Part shown: piece by piece, positions 30,572-38,200 of the stretch
Numbering within the stretch: the stretch's first letter is position 1
Layout: each line of letters starts with the position of its first letter
Translations under genes and position numbers: made by a program
NCBI GenBank assembly: GCA_964606385.1
Contig: CAZSFZ010000021.1
Span: 1-42,602, forward strand
Direction: 5' to 3'
DNA from: Aquincolibacterium sp964606385
GTDB lineage: Bacteria > Omnitrophota > Omnitrophia > Omnitrophales > Aquincolibacteriaceae
DNA: 42,602 nucleotides
Notes under the pieces: generated by a model
What the model was told of the DNA's origin: nothing
Database searches by the model: none
Seen by the model: the letters and a program-made list of their open reading frames with translations, nothing else

Positions 30572-31285
30572 TTAGAAAAGCCCTCCGTAGAGACGTTCGA
30601 TCTCCTCTGAAAAGTACCGGTCGATGTCGCGGAACTCCACAGGTTTCGACGTCCGGATATCCGCAAGATCGATCTTCATATCCATCCGGTTAAACGACCG
30701 GAACCAATTGCACAGCCCCTCGACCTGGAGATCATCGCAATGCTTCATCGCGAACGAAGAAAGAGGTTCAACGCGCAAAGAAAGATGGTAGAGATCAAAA
30801 AGGTCCCGTGCAGTCTGGCGGCCGCCTTCCGTCACGCGTTTCCCGATGCGGTCCTCCTTCCCGCTCACGCCGGCGACCGCATCGATCTTTCGAAGGTAAA
30901 TGTCCGGCAGCGACAGAACCGGGATCCCGTTCACGTTTAAGGTCGGCTCCAGCACGTCCCGAGGGTCTTCGACAAAATCGATCCGGAGCGCGTTTGCCGG
31001 GTCGATCACGAGGTCATAATGGCTGTGACGCACCGTCCCCGGCCTTTTCCTGTCCTGCCCGCCGACCTTGGACATATTTTTACCGGTCTTTTCCTCGATC
31101 CACTTCACGATCGCCGCAACTTGACCGGCCGTATATTCTTTCGTAAAGAGATCGAGATCATAGGACTCCCGGTGATGCTGGAAATGATAGTTGGAAAGCG
31201 CCGTCCCGCCGGCCAGATAAAATCCGCCCAGCTTCCCCGCTAGCGCCTTCAGAACCGCCTTTTGATATTGCAGGATCTTTTCCAT
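30572..31285 (-). CDS. AbiEii/AbiGii-type nucleotidyltransferase toxin
   Basis: The protein has 237 residues from the ATG at 31,285. The nucleotidyltransferase signature GGFYLAGGTALSNYHFQHHR then ESYDLDLF (GG...D-x-D) is typical of AbiEii toxins. It is followed by the DLVIDPANALRIDFVED strand, the LSLPDIYLRKIDAVAGVSGK helix and TARDLFDLYHL. These enzymes add nucleotides, for example to tRNA, and stop growth after phage attack. It is the first gene of an operon with the XRE-type partner and probably the DUF1016-SNase gene. A GTG at 31,300 is an alternative start. Confidence 0.88.
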   Translation of the reverse strand: MEKILQYQKAVLKALAGKLGGFYLAGGTALSNYHFQHHRESYDLDLFTKEYTAGQVAAIVKWIEEKTGKNMSKVGGQDRKRPGTVRHSHYDLVIDPANALRIDFVEDPRDVLEPTLNVNGIPVLSLPDIYLRKIDAVAGVSGKEDRIGKRVTEGGRQTARDLFDLYHLSLRVEPLSSFAMKHCDDLQVEGLCNWFRSFNRMDMKIDLADIRTSKPVEFRDIDRYFSEEIERLYGGLF

Positions 31286-31312
31286 CAGAATTATTTTCAC
31301 CTCACAACCCTA

Positions 31313-31370
31313 ATTATACATACTTTTAGTTGTATTTTCAAGAATTTTACATATTTTAGGTTGTATTTTT
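31313..31370 (-). promoter_or_regulatory. Promoter of the AbiEii-type operon with direct repeats
   Basis: On the minus strand TTGAAA (31,341-31,336) and TATAAT (31,318-31,313) have a 17-bp spacer. Two 23-bp direct repeats, TACATACTTTTAGTTGTATT... (31,317-31,339) and TACATATTTTAGGTTGTATT... (31,348-31,370), lie 31 bp apart; one covers the spacer. They are the likely operator of the XRE protein. Confidence 0.7.
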
Positions 31371-31581
31371 ATTGTAATCTATTGATATTAAATGGGTTGC
31401 AAATCAAATAATTTTAACTTCTGCGTATCGACACCGCTCGGGGTAAAAGGGTCATAGCTCGACAGATTCACCAAAGGCTGCTCAGGGCAAACGATGCTTT
31501 ACGCTCGTGGCGGCGGGATCCTGATGAGATGATCTGTTGTAAATCGGAGGATTTTTTCTAGAATAGTGTCCGGGTGAAAAA
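31371..31581 (+). promoter_or_regulatory. Intergenic region with promoter of the secreted-protein gene
   Basis: TTGTAA (31,537-31,542) and TAGAAT (31,559-31,564) are 16 bp apart and read toward the gene at 31,582. The rest of the stretch shows no gene or clear repeat. Confidence 0.45.
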
Positions 31582-32325
31582 ATGATGAAAAAACCATGGT
31601 TCCTCATCGGGATCTTATTGATGGCCCATCCTGTCTGGGCGCAACCGGAAAACACCGGAGATACGGATCCTTCAAAGTTAAAACAGCGGACAGGGGTTTT
31701 GATGAGCGCCTCAGGCCCTTCAGAGCCTGAGGCCGCGAGGGACGTCCTGGTCAAAACCCCTCCCTACCAGCCTCCGGCGCCCTCCCCGCAAGCCCCGGCC
31801 GTGTCAGCCAGGCCGGAACCGGCGGCGGTCAAATCCGTGACCGGCACCGGATCCGGAAAAAGCGCACCCGCTTCATCCCTTAGAACGCAAACTTCCGTCG
31901 CGCCCAAAGAGCATGAGCCGCTAACGGTAGCCAAACCCAAGGCCCCCGTCACGCCCAAACAGGCCGCTCCCTCGCCCAAGCCGGCGGAGAAATCATCCGT
32001 GCCGCGTTCACAGAACACCGGCTGCCGGATCGGCGGTTACATTGAAGAGACGATGAGCCCGGAAGAATGCCGGAGGCAAGGCGGAATGATGATCGAGGCG
32101 GCGGGGACTTTTTCCGGATCGGGAGATCCCTCGCCGCGATCCAAGGCGGCGGGACAGCCCTCTTTGTTCGATTCGCGGAACTTGGTTTGCCGTGTCCGCG
32201 GCCACGAGAAAAAGGGCCTGAGCGCCGAGGAATGCAAAAAACAGGGCGGGGTCATGATCACGACCTGGGATGTCCCCACCTACCACAAACCTCCCGCGAA
32301 CGGGAAATTCCTGGGAGAAAACTAG
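31582..32325 (+). CDS. Secreted Pro-rich protein with duplicated Cys motif
   Basis: I do not recognise the family. The protein has 247 residues. It begins with a signal peptide (KKPWFLIGILLMAHPVWA), followed by a Pro/Ala/Lys-rich disordered region (about 50-145). The end carries two copies of the same unit: CRIGGYIEETMSPEECRRQG then GMMIEA, and CRVRGHEKKGLSAEECKKQG then GVMITT. Each has two Cys and S-x-E-E-C-x-x-Q-G-G, suggesting a small disulphide-linked fold. The Pro/Ala/Lys-rich stretch may span envelope or cell-wall space. It is followed by the small lipoprotein gene with a 2-bp gap. Confidence 0.65.
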   Translation: MMKKPWFLIGILLMAHPVWAQPENTGDTDPSKLKQRTGVLMSASGPSEPEAARDVLVKTPPYQPPAPSPQAPAVSARPEPAAVKSVTGTGSGKSAPASSLRTQTSVAPKEHEPLTVAKPKAPVTPKQAAPSPKPAEKSSVPRSQNTGCRIGGYIEETMSPEECRRQGGMMIEAAGTFSGSGDPSPRSKAAGQPSLFDSRNLVCRVRGHEKKGLSAEECKKQGGVMITTWDVPTYHKPPANGKFLGEN

Positions 32326-32327
32326 GC

Positions 32328-32540
32328 ATGGGCGCGCTAAAACTTCAGCGGTCATGGAAGATTTGGGGATCATGCGTCATCGCCGCGCTGGCCTTCACCG
32401 GATGCACCACGGACGACGAGGCGGAACGTTCCGGATGGCGCGACGTCACCCCGTATGAAGCGAGGTCCCTCGCGGGACGGTACGATGCCTCGCAAGGCCA
32501 GGAGGAAGACTCCCTGCCGCCCAATACTTTCACGTTCTGA
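32328..32540 (+). CDS. Small lipoprotein
   Basis: This 70-residue protein has a lipoprotein signal (KIWGSCVIAALAFTGC, lipobox LAFTGC with the lipidated Cys near residue 26) followed by a short acidic, disordered tail. It starts 2 bp after the stop of the secreted Cys-motif protein, so the two form an operon and may act together in the envelope. Function is unknown. Confidence 0.6.
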   Translation: MGALKLQRSWKIWGSCVIAALAFTGCTTDDEAERSGWRDVTPYEARSLAGRYDASQGQEEDSLPPNTFTF

Positions 32541-32579
32541 CCGCCCCCTTCCGGGGCCGCCGGGCCTGCCCCGGCCGCC

Positions 32580-32610
32580 TATAGACGGAATCCCCGCCCC
32601 GGTCTATAAT
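32580..32610 (+). promoter_or_regulatory. Promoter with inverted repeat before the two-aldolase operon
   Basis: TATAAT is at 32,605-32,610. TATAGAC (32,580-32,586) and GTCTATA (32,602-32,608) form an inverted repeat overlapping it, a possible operator. A good -35 box is not visible. Confidence 0.45.
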
Positions 32611-32660
32611 GCCCCCCTTTCAGGCACCCCTTAAGCACAACCTTTTCAAGGAGCGTTTTC

Positions 32661-33614
32661 ATGTACCGGGAACAGATCAAAGTACTGGATTGCACGATCC
32701 GCGACGGCGGACTGATGAACAACCACGCGTTCGACGAACATTTCGTCCGGGCGATCTACAAGGCGGTCTCGGAGGCTGGGATCGATTATATGGAGATCGG
32801 CTACAAGAATTCCCGGCGGCTTTTCTCAGGCGACAAGTACGGCGCCTGGAAGTTCTGCTCGGACGAGGACATCCGCAAGGTCACCGACGGCATCCCTTCC
32901 AAGACCAAGATCTCGGTCATGGTGGACGTGGACCGGGTCGACATGGACGATATCAAGCCCAAGAAGGACAGCCCCGTCACGATGATCCGCACGGCGTGCT
33001 ACGTGAAGGACGTTGATAAAGCGATCGCGATGGCCAACCAGTTCGCGGACAAAGGCTACGAGACGGCGGTGAACCTCATGGCCATCTCCAAGGTCCTGGA
33101 GGTCGATCTGACCGAGTGCCTGCAGCAGCTCGAGAAGGAATGTAAATGCAACGTGGTGTACCTCGTGGACTCGAACGGGTCGCTCTACCAGGAGACGGTG
33201 GAATACCTGGTCAAGAAGGCCAAGAGCATCATCAAGACCAAAGAGATCGGGATCCACGCGCACAATAACCAGCAGCTCGCGTTCGGGAACACGATCGAAG
33301 CGATCATCCATAACGCCAACTACCTGGATTCCACGATCTTCGGCATGGGACGCGCGGCCGGCAACTGCCCGACGGAGCTCCTGCTCGGGTTCCTCAAGAA
33401 CCCCAAGTACGACATCCGCCCGGTCCTGGACGTGATCGCGAAAGAAATGATCCCCCTGAGCAAGAAGGTCGAATGGGGCTACGTGATCCCCTACGCCATC
33501 ACCGGGATCCTGGATGAACATCCGAAAACGGCCCTCGAACTCCGCGAGAGCGACCAGAAGGAGAATTACCGCGAATTCTGGGACAGCTTCGCGGGAAGCG
33601 CCGAGATCGAATAG
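32661..33614 (+). CDS. DRE-TIM metallolyase/4-hydroxy-2-oxovalerate aldolase-like protein
   Basis: The protein has 317 residues and starts after AAGGAG. It carries the DRE-TIM signature VLDCTIRDGG, later GIHAHNNQQLAFGNTIEA (metal-binding HxH) and GMGRAAGNCPTELLLGFL. These enzymes cleave or join C-C bonds next to a keto acid and use a divalent metal. Close relatives are annotated as aldolases without a proven substrate. The stop is 1 bp from the GTG of the KDPG-aldolase-like gene. The pairing suggests a pathway that breaks down or makes a hydroxy-keto acid, but which one is not shown. Confidence 0.82.
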   Translation: MYREQIKVLDCTIRDGGLMNNHAFDEHFVRAIYKAVSEAGIDYMEIGYKNSRRLFSGDKYGAWKFCSDEDIRKVTDGIPSKTKISVMVDVDRVDMDDIKPKKDSPVTMIRTACYVKDVDKAIAMANQFADKGYETAVNLMAISKVLEVDLTECLQQLEKECKCNVVYLVDSNGSLYQETVEYLVKKAKSIIKTKEIGIHAHNNQQLAFGNTIEAIIHNANYLDSTIFGMGRAAGNCPTELLLGFLKNPKYDIRPVLDVIAKEMIPLSKKVEWGYVIPYAITGILDEHPKTALELRESDQKENYREFWDSFAGSAEIE

Positions 33615-33615
33615 C

Positions 33616-34236
33616 GTGGATCTCCCGAAATTCCGCCGCAAACCCCTCCTTGGGATCTTGCGCGGGATCCGTTCCGGAGAACTCGCTCCCCTTTTCGACA
33701 CGATCCTCGAAAGCGGCCTCGAGTCCGTCGAGATCACGATGAATACCGACGGTGCGGCGGGTCTCATCAAAGAGGCGGCCTGGCGTTATGGCCGGGAACT
33801 CATGATCGGCGCGGGCACCGTGCTCACCCTGAAGGAACTGCATGAAGCCCTCCGGACCGGCGCGACCTTCATCGTAAGCCCCGTCATCGTCCCGCCCGTG
33901 ATCGAATATTGCGTCCGCCACAAGATCCCCGTTTTTCCGGGAGCGCTCACGCCGCAGGACATTTATGAAGCGTTCCAGGCAGGCGCCACGATGGTCAAAG
34001 TGTTCCCCGCGGGATGTTTCGGGCCGGATTATTTCAAGGAGATCAAGGGACCGTTCCCCAAGATCGAACTCATGGCCTGCGGCGGCGTGACGCCCGAGAA
34101 CGCGAAGGATTATTTCACGAGCGGCGCAAGCGCGATCGCGGTGGGAGGAAGCGTTTTCCGCCGGGACTGGCTCGACGCCAAGAAATTCGACCTCATCCGC
34201 AAGAAGATCCAAGCCTTCCTGAAAGCCCTTCCGTAA
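33616..34236 (+). CDS. KDPG/KHG-type aldolase
   Basis: This 206-residue protein has the typical length of the class I KDPG/KHG aldolases. It contains LLGILRGIRSGELAPLFDTI, the GAGTVLT strand, FIVSPVIVPPVIEYC, the Schiff-base Lys in GATMVKVFPAG and the phosphate-binding LMACGGVTPENA plus AIAVGGSVF. Such enzymes cleave 2-keto-3-deoxy-6-phosphogluconate or 4-hydroxy-2-oxoglutarate. The GTG start is one base after the stop of the upstream metallolyase gene, so the two are translated together. No Entner-Doudoroff dehydratase is in the window, so catabolic assignment stays open. Confidence 0.9.
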   Translation: MDLPKFRRKPLLGILRGIRSGELAPLFDTILESGLESVEITMNTDGAAGLIKEAAWRYGRELMIGAGTVLTLKELHEALRTGATFIVSPVIVPPVIEYCVRHKIPVFPGALTPQDIYEAFQAGATMVKVFPAGCFGPDYFKEIKGPFPKIELMACGGVTPENAKDYFTSGASAIAVGGSVFRRDWLDAKKFDLIRKKIQAFLKALP

Positions 34237-34544
34237 AAAATTTCCCAAAGAATCCCGAAACGCGCTTTGAGTGTCCGAGCGGGCATGGGGCCCTTGAGGC
34301 CCTTGTTCAGGCACCGGCGGTACTCGGCTCCAGCGGCCCTCGTCCGCCTGCGGCCTCATCCCGCAAATTCCCCGTATAAAACACGGGGAAACCGTGCTTT
34401 GCGGGATTCCGGCAGCTGCCTTCCACTAGGGACTCAAGGGCGAGCGAGACACGAGACGCGAGTGAATTTTTCCTCGCCGGGGAAAAATGAACGTCGGCGA
34501 GGGATCTTTGGGAAATTTTGAAAATGATCGGGTCCTAAACTGGT
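34237..34544. repeat. Element-like inverted repeat block after the aldolase operon
   Basis: AAAATTTCCCAAAGAATCCC (34,237-34,256) and GGGATCTTTGGGAAATTTT (34,501-34,519) are near-perfect inverted arms bounding about 283 bp. Inside are nested hairpins: ATCCCGCAAA/TTTGCGGGAT (34,358-34,367 / 34,398-34,407) enclosing TTCCCCGT/ACGGGGAA, and CCTCGCCG/CGGCGAGG near 34,472-34,503. No gene is present. It could be a miniature transposon remnant or a structured untranslated region between convergent genes. Confidence 0.5.
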
Positions 34545-36575
34545 TTATTTGCGGCGGGGGCGGGATTTGCGCGGCGTTTTTGCGGCTTCCTTGAGGACAC
34601 TTTCTTTCACGCCTCCTTCCGCTTCGATCCTGCGGATCTCGTCACGGTAGCGGGCGGCCTTGTCGAACTCGAGGGCCCGGGCCGAGGCCTCCATGCGCGT
34701 CTTCAGGAACGCGAGGTAGTTCTTGGTCTCGTACTCCTTGCCGGATTCATGGACCACGTCGTGGACGAACTCTTCGGCCTTCTTCCATTGTTCGATCCCG
34801 TTCTTGATCTCTTTTTTGATCGAGACCGGCGTGATGCGGTTGGCGACGTTGTACTCCGCCTGGATCTTGCGGCGGCGGGCCGTCTCATCGATCGCCCGTT
34901 TCATGGAATCGGTCACTTTATCGCCGTACATGATCACTTTGCCGTTAATATGGCGCGCGGCCCGTCCCGCGATCTGGATAAGCGAGACATCGCTCCTTAA
35001 AAAACCTTCCTTGTCCGCGTCGAGCACGATCACAAGCGACACCTCCGGAAGATCCAGGCCTTCGCGCAGGAGGTTCACTCCGATCACGCAGTCGTATTTC
35101 TGAAGCCGCAGGTCCCGCAGGATCTCGACCCGCTCGAACGCGTCGAACTCGGAATGAATGTAATTCACTTTGATGCCGAGTTCCTTCAGGTAGCGGCTCA
35201 GATCCTCGGCCATTTTCTTCGTGAGCGTCGTGACGATCGTCCGCTCCCCCTGTTTCGCGCGTGCCTTGACCTCGGCGATCAGGTCGTCGATCTGCCCGTC
35301 GGTCTTGCGGACCTCGATCTCGGGGTCCATAAGCCCCGTCGGGCGGATGACCTGTTCCACAGGCTCCCCCGCGCGATCCATCTCGTAAGGCCCGGGCGTG
35401 GCGGAAACATAGAGGCACTGGTTCAATTTTGCCTCGAACTCGGGGAACTTGAGCGGGCGGTTGTCGAGGGCGGACGGCAGGCGGAACCCGTGCTCCACAA
35501 GGACCTTTTTGCGGGATGCGTCCCCGTTGAACATCCCGCGGATCTGCGGCACGCTTTGGTGCGACTCGTCGATGATCAGGAGGAAATCCTTCGGGAAATA
35601 ATCGATCAGCGTGTAGGGCGTCGACCCGGGCGCGCGGCCCGAAAGATGGCGCGAGTAATTCTCCACCCCGGAACAGTAACCGACCTCCCGGAGCATTTCA
35701 AGATCATAGAGCGTGCGCGATTCCAGGCGTTTTGCCTCGAGGTCCTTGCCCTCCGCGGTCAGCTTTTTCACGTGTTCTTTCATTTCCGCTTCGATCGATA
35801 CGATCGCGGCCTCCAGCCGCTCCCCCGGCGTCACGAAATGTTTGGCCGGGTAGACCGCGAGCTTCTCGATCTCGCGGATCGCCGTGAGTTTGATGGGCTC
35901 CAGCATCGTGATCCGTTCAATGGTTTCCGTGCTAAAGTCGATCCGGTATGGGTTCTGGCCATAGGAAGGCAGGATATCGACCCGGCCACCGCGTACGCGG
36001 AACGTCCCGCGCCGGAGCTCGGTATCGACCCGCTCATATTGAAGCGTGATCAGGCTCGAAAGGAATTTATCGCGGTCCGCGAGCTCCCCTTTCGTAATCG
36101 TGATGAGCATTCCCTGCCAATCCTCCGGCGCGCCCAAGCCGTAAATGCAGGAGACGCTTGAAACGATGATGCAGTCCTTGCGTGACAGGATGGAACTTGT
36201 CGCGGAGAGGCGCAGGCGGTCGAGGTCCTCGTTGATGGAAGCGTCTTTTTCAATGTAGGTGTCCGTGTGCGGGATGTAGGCCTCGGGCTGGTAGTAATCG
36301 TAATACGAGACGAAGTATTCGACGGCGTTCTCCGGAAAGAATTCCTTGAGCTCGGCGTAGAGCTGGGCCGCGAGGGTCTTGTTGTGGGAGATGAGGAGCG
36401 TGGGCTTGCCGAGTTGCGCGATCACATGCGCCATCGTGAAGGTCTTCCCCGATCCGGTGACGCCCTTCAGGACCTGCTCGCGCTTCCCGGCCTTGAACCC
36501 CTCGACCAGTTTGCGGATGGCCTCGGGCTGGTCCCCGCAAGGCCTCATGGAAGAAACAAGCCTGAAATCGCTCAT
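34545..36575 (-). CDS. uvrB: UvrB, excinuclease ABC subunit B
   Basis: This 676-residue protein has full UvrB length. It carries Walker A GVTGSGKT (38-45), the YYDYYQPEAYIP beta-hairpin region, the helicase motifs IDESHQS, VSATPGPYEM and LREGLDLPEVSL with IQIAGRAARH, and the C-terminal UVR motif (FLKTRMEASARALEFDKAAR). It verifies and nicks beside bulky lesions with UvrA and UvrC in nucleotide excision repair. Its ATG lies only 3 bp after the BrnA stop, so it appears to be co-transcribed with the toxin-antitoxin pair upstream. The C-terminal tail ends in a basic run. Confidence 0.97.
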   Translation of the reverse strand: MSDFRLVSSMRPCGDQPEAIRKLVEGFKAGKREQVLKGVTGSGKTFTMAHVIAQLGKPTLLISHNKTLAAQLYAELKEFFPENAVEYFVSYYDYYQPEAYIPHTDTYIEKDASINEDLDRLRLSATSSILSRKDCIIVSSVSCIYGLGAPEDWQGMLITITKGELADRDKFLSSLITLQYERVDTELRRGTFRVRGGRVDILPSYGQNPYRIDFSTETIERITMLEPIKLTAIREIEKLAVYPAKHFVTPGERLEAAIVSIEAEMKEHVKKLTAEGKDLEAKRLESRTLYDLEMLREVGYCSGVENYSRHLSGRAPGSTPYTLIDYFPKDFLLIIDESHQSVPQIRGMFNGDASRKKVLVEHGFRLPSALDNRPLKFPEFEAKLNQCLYVSATPGPYEMDRAGEPVEQVIRPTGLMDPEIEVRKTDGQIDDLIAEVKARAKQGERTIVTTLTKKMAEDLSRYLKELGIKVNYIHSEFDAFERVEILRDLRLQKYDCVIGVNLLREGLDLPEVSLVIVLDADKEGFLRSDVSLIQIAGRAARHINGKVIMYGDKVTDSMKRAIDETARRRKIQAEYNVANRITPVSIKKEIKNGIEQWKKAEEFVHDVVHESGKEYETKNYLAFLKTRMEASARALEFDKAARYRDEIRRIEAEGGVKESVLKEAAKTPRKSRPRRK

Positions 36576-36578
36576 CGG

Positions 36579-36863
36579 CTACTTGGCCCCGTCCCGGTAC
36601 CGGGTGACATAGCGGTCGAGGACCTCGCGGATCATGCGCTGGTATTTGGTGTGATATTGCTTCGCCTTCTCCCTGAAAAAATCCACGCTCTTCTTCCGCA
36701 ACACGATCGTCACCTTTTCCGTCTCATCGTCCGGAAAAATAAGCTGGTCGGGCGGCGGCAAAAAATTCGGAACGCGGACCAATTCCCCTGCCGGAAAATC
36801 CGGGTCCGAAGGGTCGTCATCCTCATAACCGTCCGGTCCCCTTTTATTCCTCTTGATCTTCAT
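36579..36863 (-). CDS. brnA: BrnA-like antitoxin
   Basis: This 94-residue protein starts 7 nt after GGGAGG. The N-terminal half is acidic and disordered. The C-terminal ribbon-helix-helix is clear: KVTIVLRKKSVDFFREKAKQ, then HHTxYQRMIRxxLDxYV-like sequence (YHTKYQRMIREVLDRYV). In the BrnTA family this domain binds DNA and represses the operon, while the N-terminus wraps the toxin. It overlaps brnT by 20 bp, with uvrB 3 bp behind. Confidence 0.85.
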   Translation of the reverse strand: MKIKRNKRGPDGYEDDDPSDPDFPAGELVRVPNFLPPPDQLIFPDDETEKVTIVLRKKSVDFFREKAKQYHTKYQRMIREVLDRYVTRYRDGAK

Positions 36864-37164
36864 AAAGTTTCCTCCCTTTTCTCCAAAATCCCGCCCCAAA
36901 GATCCTGATCCTTTTATGGCGGTAGGTAAATCGCACGGTCAGGACGTCTCCCCGGACCTTGCCGATCGCATAAAATCTTGCTTCCGTTCCGCTATGCCGA
37001 TGATCTTCAAAGATCCAGACATTGGGATCCCTAAAGATACCGGCGGCGGTCTTGAAATCGACCCGGTGTTTAAGGATGTTCAGGATCTCCTTTTCTGTAT
37101 CCCAAACAAAGCTTCCTTTCCTGTCTCCCGTAAAATAGTACTCGTCTTCTTTAACCTTGTCCAT
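36844..37164 (-). CDS. brnT: BrnT-like ribonuclease toxin
   Basis: The protein has about 106 residues. The family core FVWDTEKEILNILKHRVDFK, TAAGIFRDPNVWIFEDHR, ARFYAIGKVRGDVLTVRFTY and RIRIFGA matches BrnT, a RelE-like ribonuclease that slows growth. The usual catalytic pattern (H, R, E-rich surface) is compatible, but residues are not assigned individually. The start is chosen at 37,164 because the promoter at 37,180-37,207 would begin transcription inside the upstream ATG at 37,176. It overlaps brnA by 20 bp. Confidence 0.85.
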   Translation of the reverse strand: MDKVKEDEYYFTGDRKGSFVWDTEKEILNILKHRVDFKTAAGIFRDPNVWIFEDHRHSGTEARFYAIGKVRGDVLTVRFTYRHKRIRIFGAGFWRKGRKLYEDQEE

Positions 37165-37179
37165 ATTTCTATCCATATT

Positions 37180-37207
37180 TTTATATGTATGATTTACCGC
37201 ATTGCAA
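37180..37207 (-). promoter_or_regulatory. Promoter of brnTA (and probably uvrB)
   Basis: On the minus strand TTGCAA (37,207-37,202), 16 bp, TATAAA (37,185-37,180). An inverted repeat, GCAAG-atc-CTTGC, overlaps the -35 box and is a likely BrnA operator. Confidence 0.55.
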
Positions 37208-37303
37208 GATCCTTGCTATTGTTTTTATTATATAATAAATATAATTATTATCAAAATAATGGATGTGAACACTTTCTTTCTCGAGGCGAGGAAAATAGTG
37301 AAA

Positions 37304-38200
37304 CTAATCGATCAGGAGGGAAAAATCGACGTCTTTGACGGAATGGGTCAGGGCCCCGACGGAGATGGTGTCGACCCCGGCCGCGGCGTACTTGCGGACA
37401 TTTTCGAGCGTGATGCCGCCGGAGGCCTCGAGGATGATCTCGGGATCTTCCTTGCGGACGATCTCGACCATACGCTTGATCTCCTTGGGCGGGAAATTAT
37501 CGAGCAGGATGACCTTGGGTTTCAGGGCGATGGCTTCGCGCAGTTCCTCGAGGTCGCGCACTTCGATCTCGAAATCACGTTTGTGCCTTTTGAGCTTCGG
37601 AAGGCGCCCGTAAGGCCGGTGGTTCTCTTTCACGAGAATGAACGAATCCAGGCCCGGACGGTGCCTTCTTCCCCCGCCGACCTCGACGGCCACTTTCTCC
37701 AGTTCGCGCCAGAGGGGCGTGGTCTTGCGCGTGTGCAGGAGAAGCACCGGATATTTTTTGATCTTATCGACGAACTGGCGCGTTTTCGTCGCGACGCCCG
37801 AGATATGGCTGATGAAATTCAGCATGGTGCGCTCGACCTTGAGGATCGACCGGATATTCCCCTGCATTTTGAACACGGTCTTTCCCGGGCGGAGCTTGCC
37901 GCCGTTATGGACCAGGAATTCGAGCTTCACGTCCGGATCGAGGATCTTGAAAAGTTCCCGCACGAGACGCTCGCCGCAAAAAATGCCTTTTTCCTTCGCG
38001 ATCACGCGGGCGGTCCCCTTCGCGCGGGCCGGGACAAGCAGGTTCGACGTGATGTCCCCATGGCCGATATCCTCGCGGAGGGCCTCTTTGAGGAAGCCGA
38101 GCGTCCGCTGCGACACGGGCAGCGGATGACCGTAAGCCCCGGGCCGCTTGCTAAAGGCCGGCGAGCTGGGTTTGGAAGGATAGGAGAAGGCTTTTCGCAT
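37304..38200 (-). CDS. nadC: Nicotinate-nucleotide pyrophosphorylase (quinolinate phosphoribosyltransferase)
   Basis: The protein has 298 residues. Family motifs are ALREDIGHGDITSNLL, RTMLNFISHISGVAT, HTRKTTPLWRELEKVA then VEVGGGRRHRPGLDSF, and the C-terminal EASGGITLENVRKYAAAGVD. It makes nicotinate mononucleotide from quinolinate and PRPP in de novo NAD synthesis. HTRKT replaces the common DTRKT. The first ATG gives about 28 extra residues and a 50-bp overlap with valS. A GTG at 38,116 starts nearer the usual N-terminus and would be equally plausible. It probably shares an operon with valS. Confidence 0.93.
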   Translation of the reverse strand: MRKAFSYPSKPSSPAFSKRPGAYGHPLPVSQRTLGFLKEALREDIGHGDITSNLLVPARAKGTARVIAKEKGIFCGERLVRELFKILDPDVKLEFLVHNGGKLRPGKTVFKMQGNIRSILKVERTMLNFISHISGVATKTRQFVDKIKKYPVLLLHTRKTTPLWRELEKVAVEVGGGRRHRPGLDSFILVKENHRPYGRLPKLKRHKRDFEIEVRDLEELREAIALKPKVILLDNFPPKEIKRMVEIVRKEDPEIILEASGGITLENVRKYAAAGVDTISVGALTHSVKDVDFSLLID

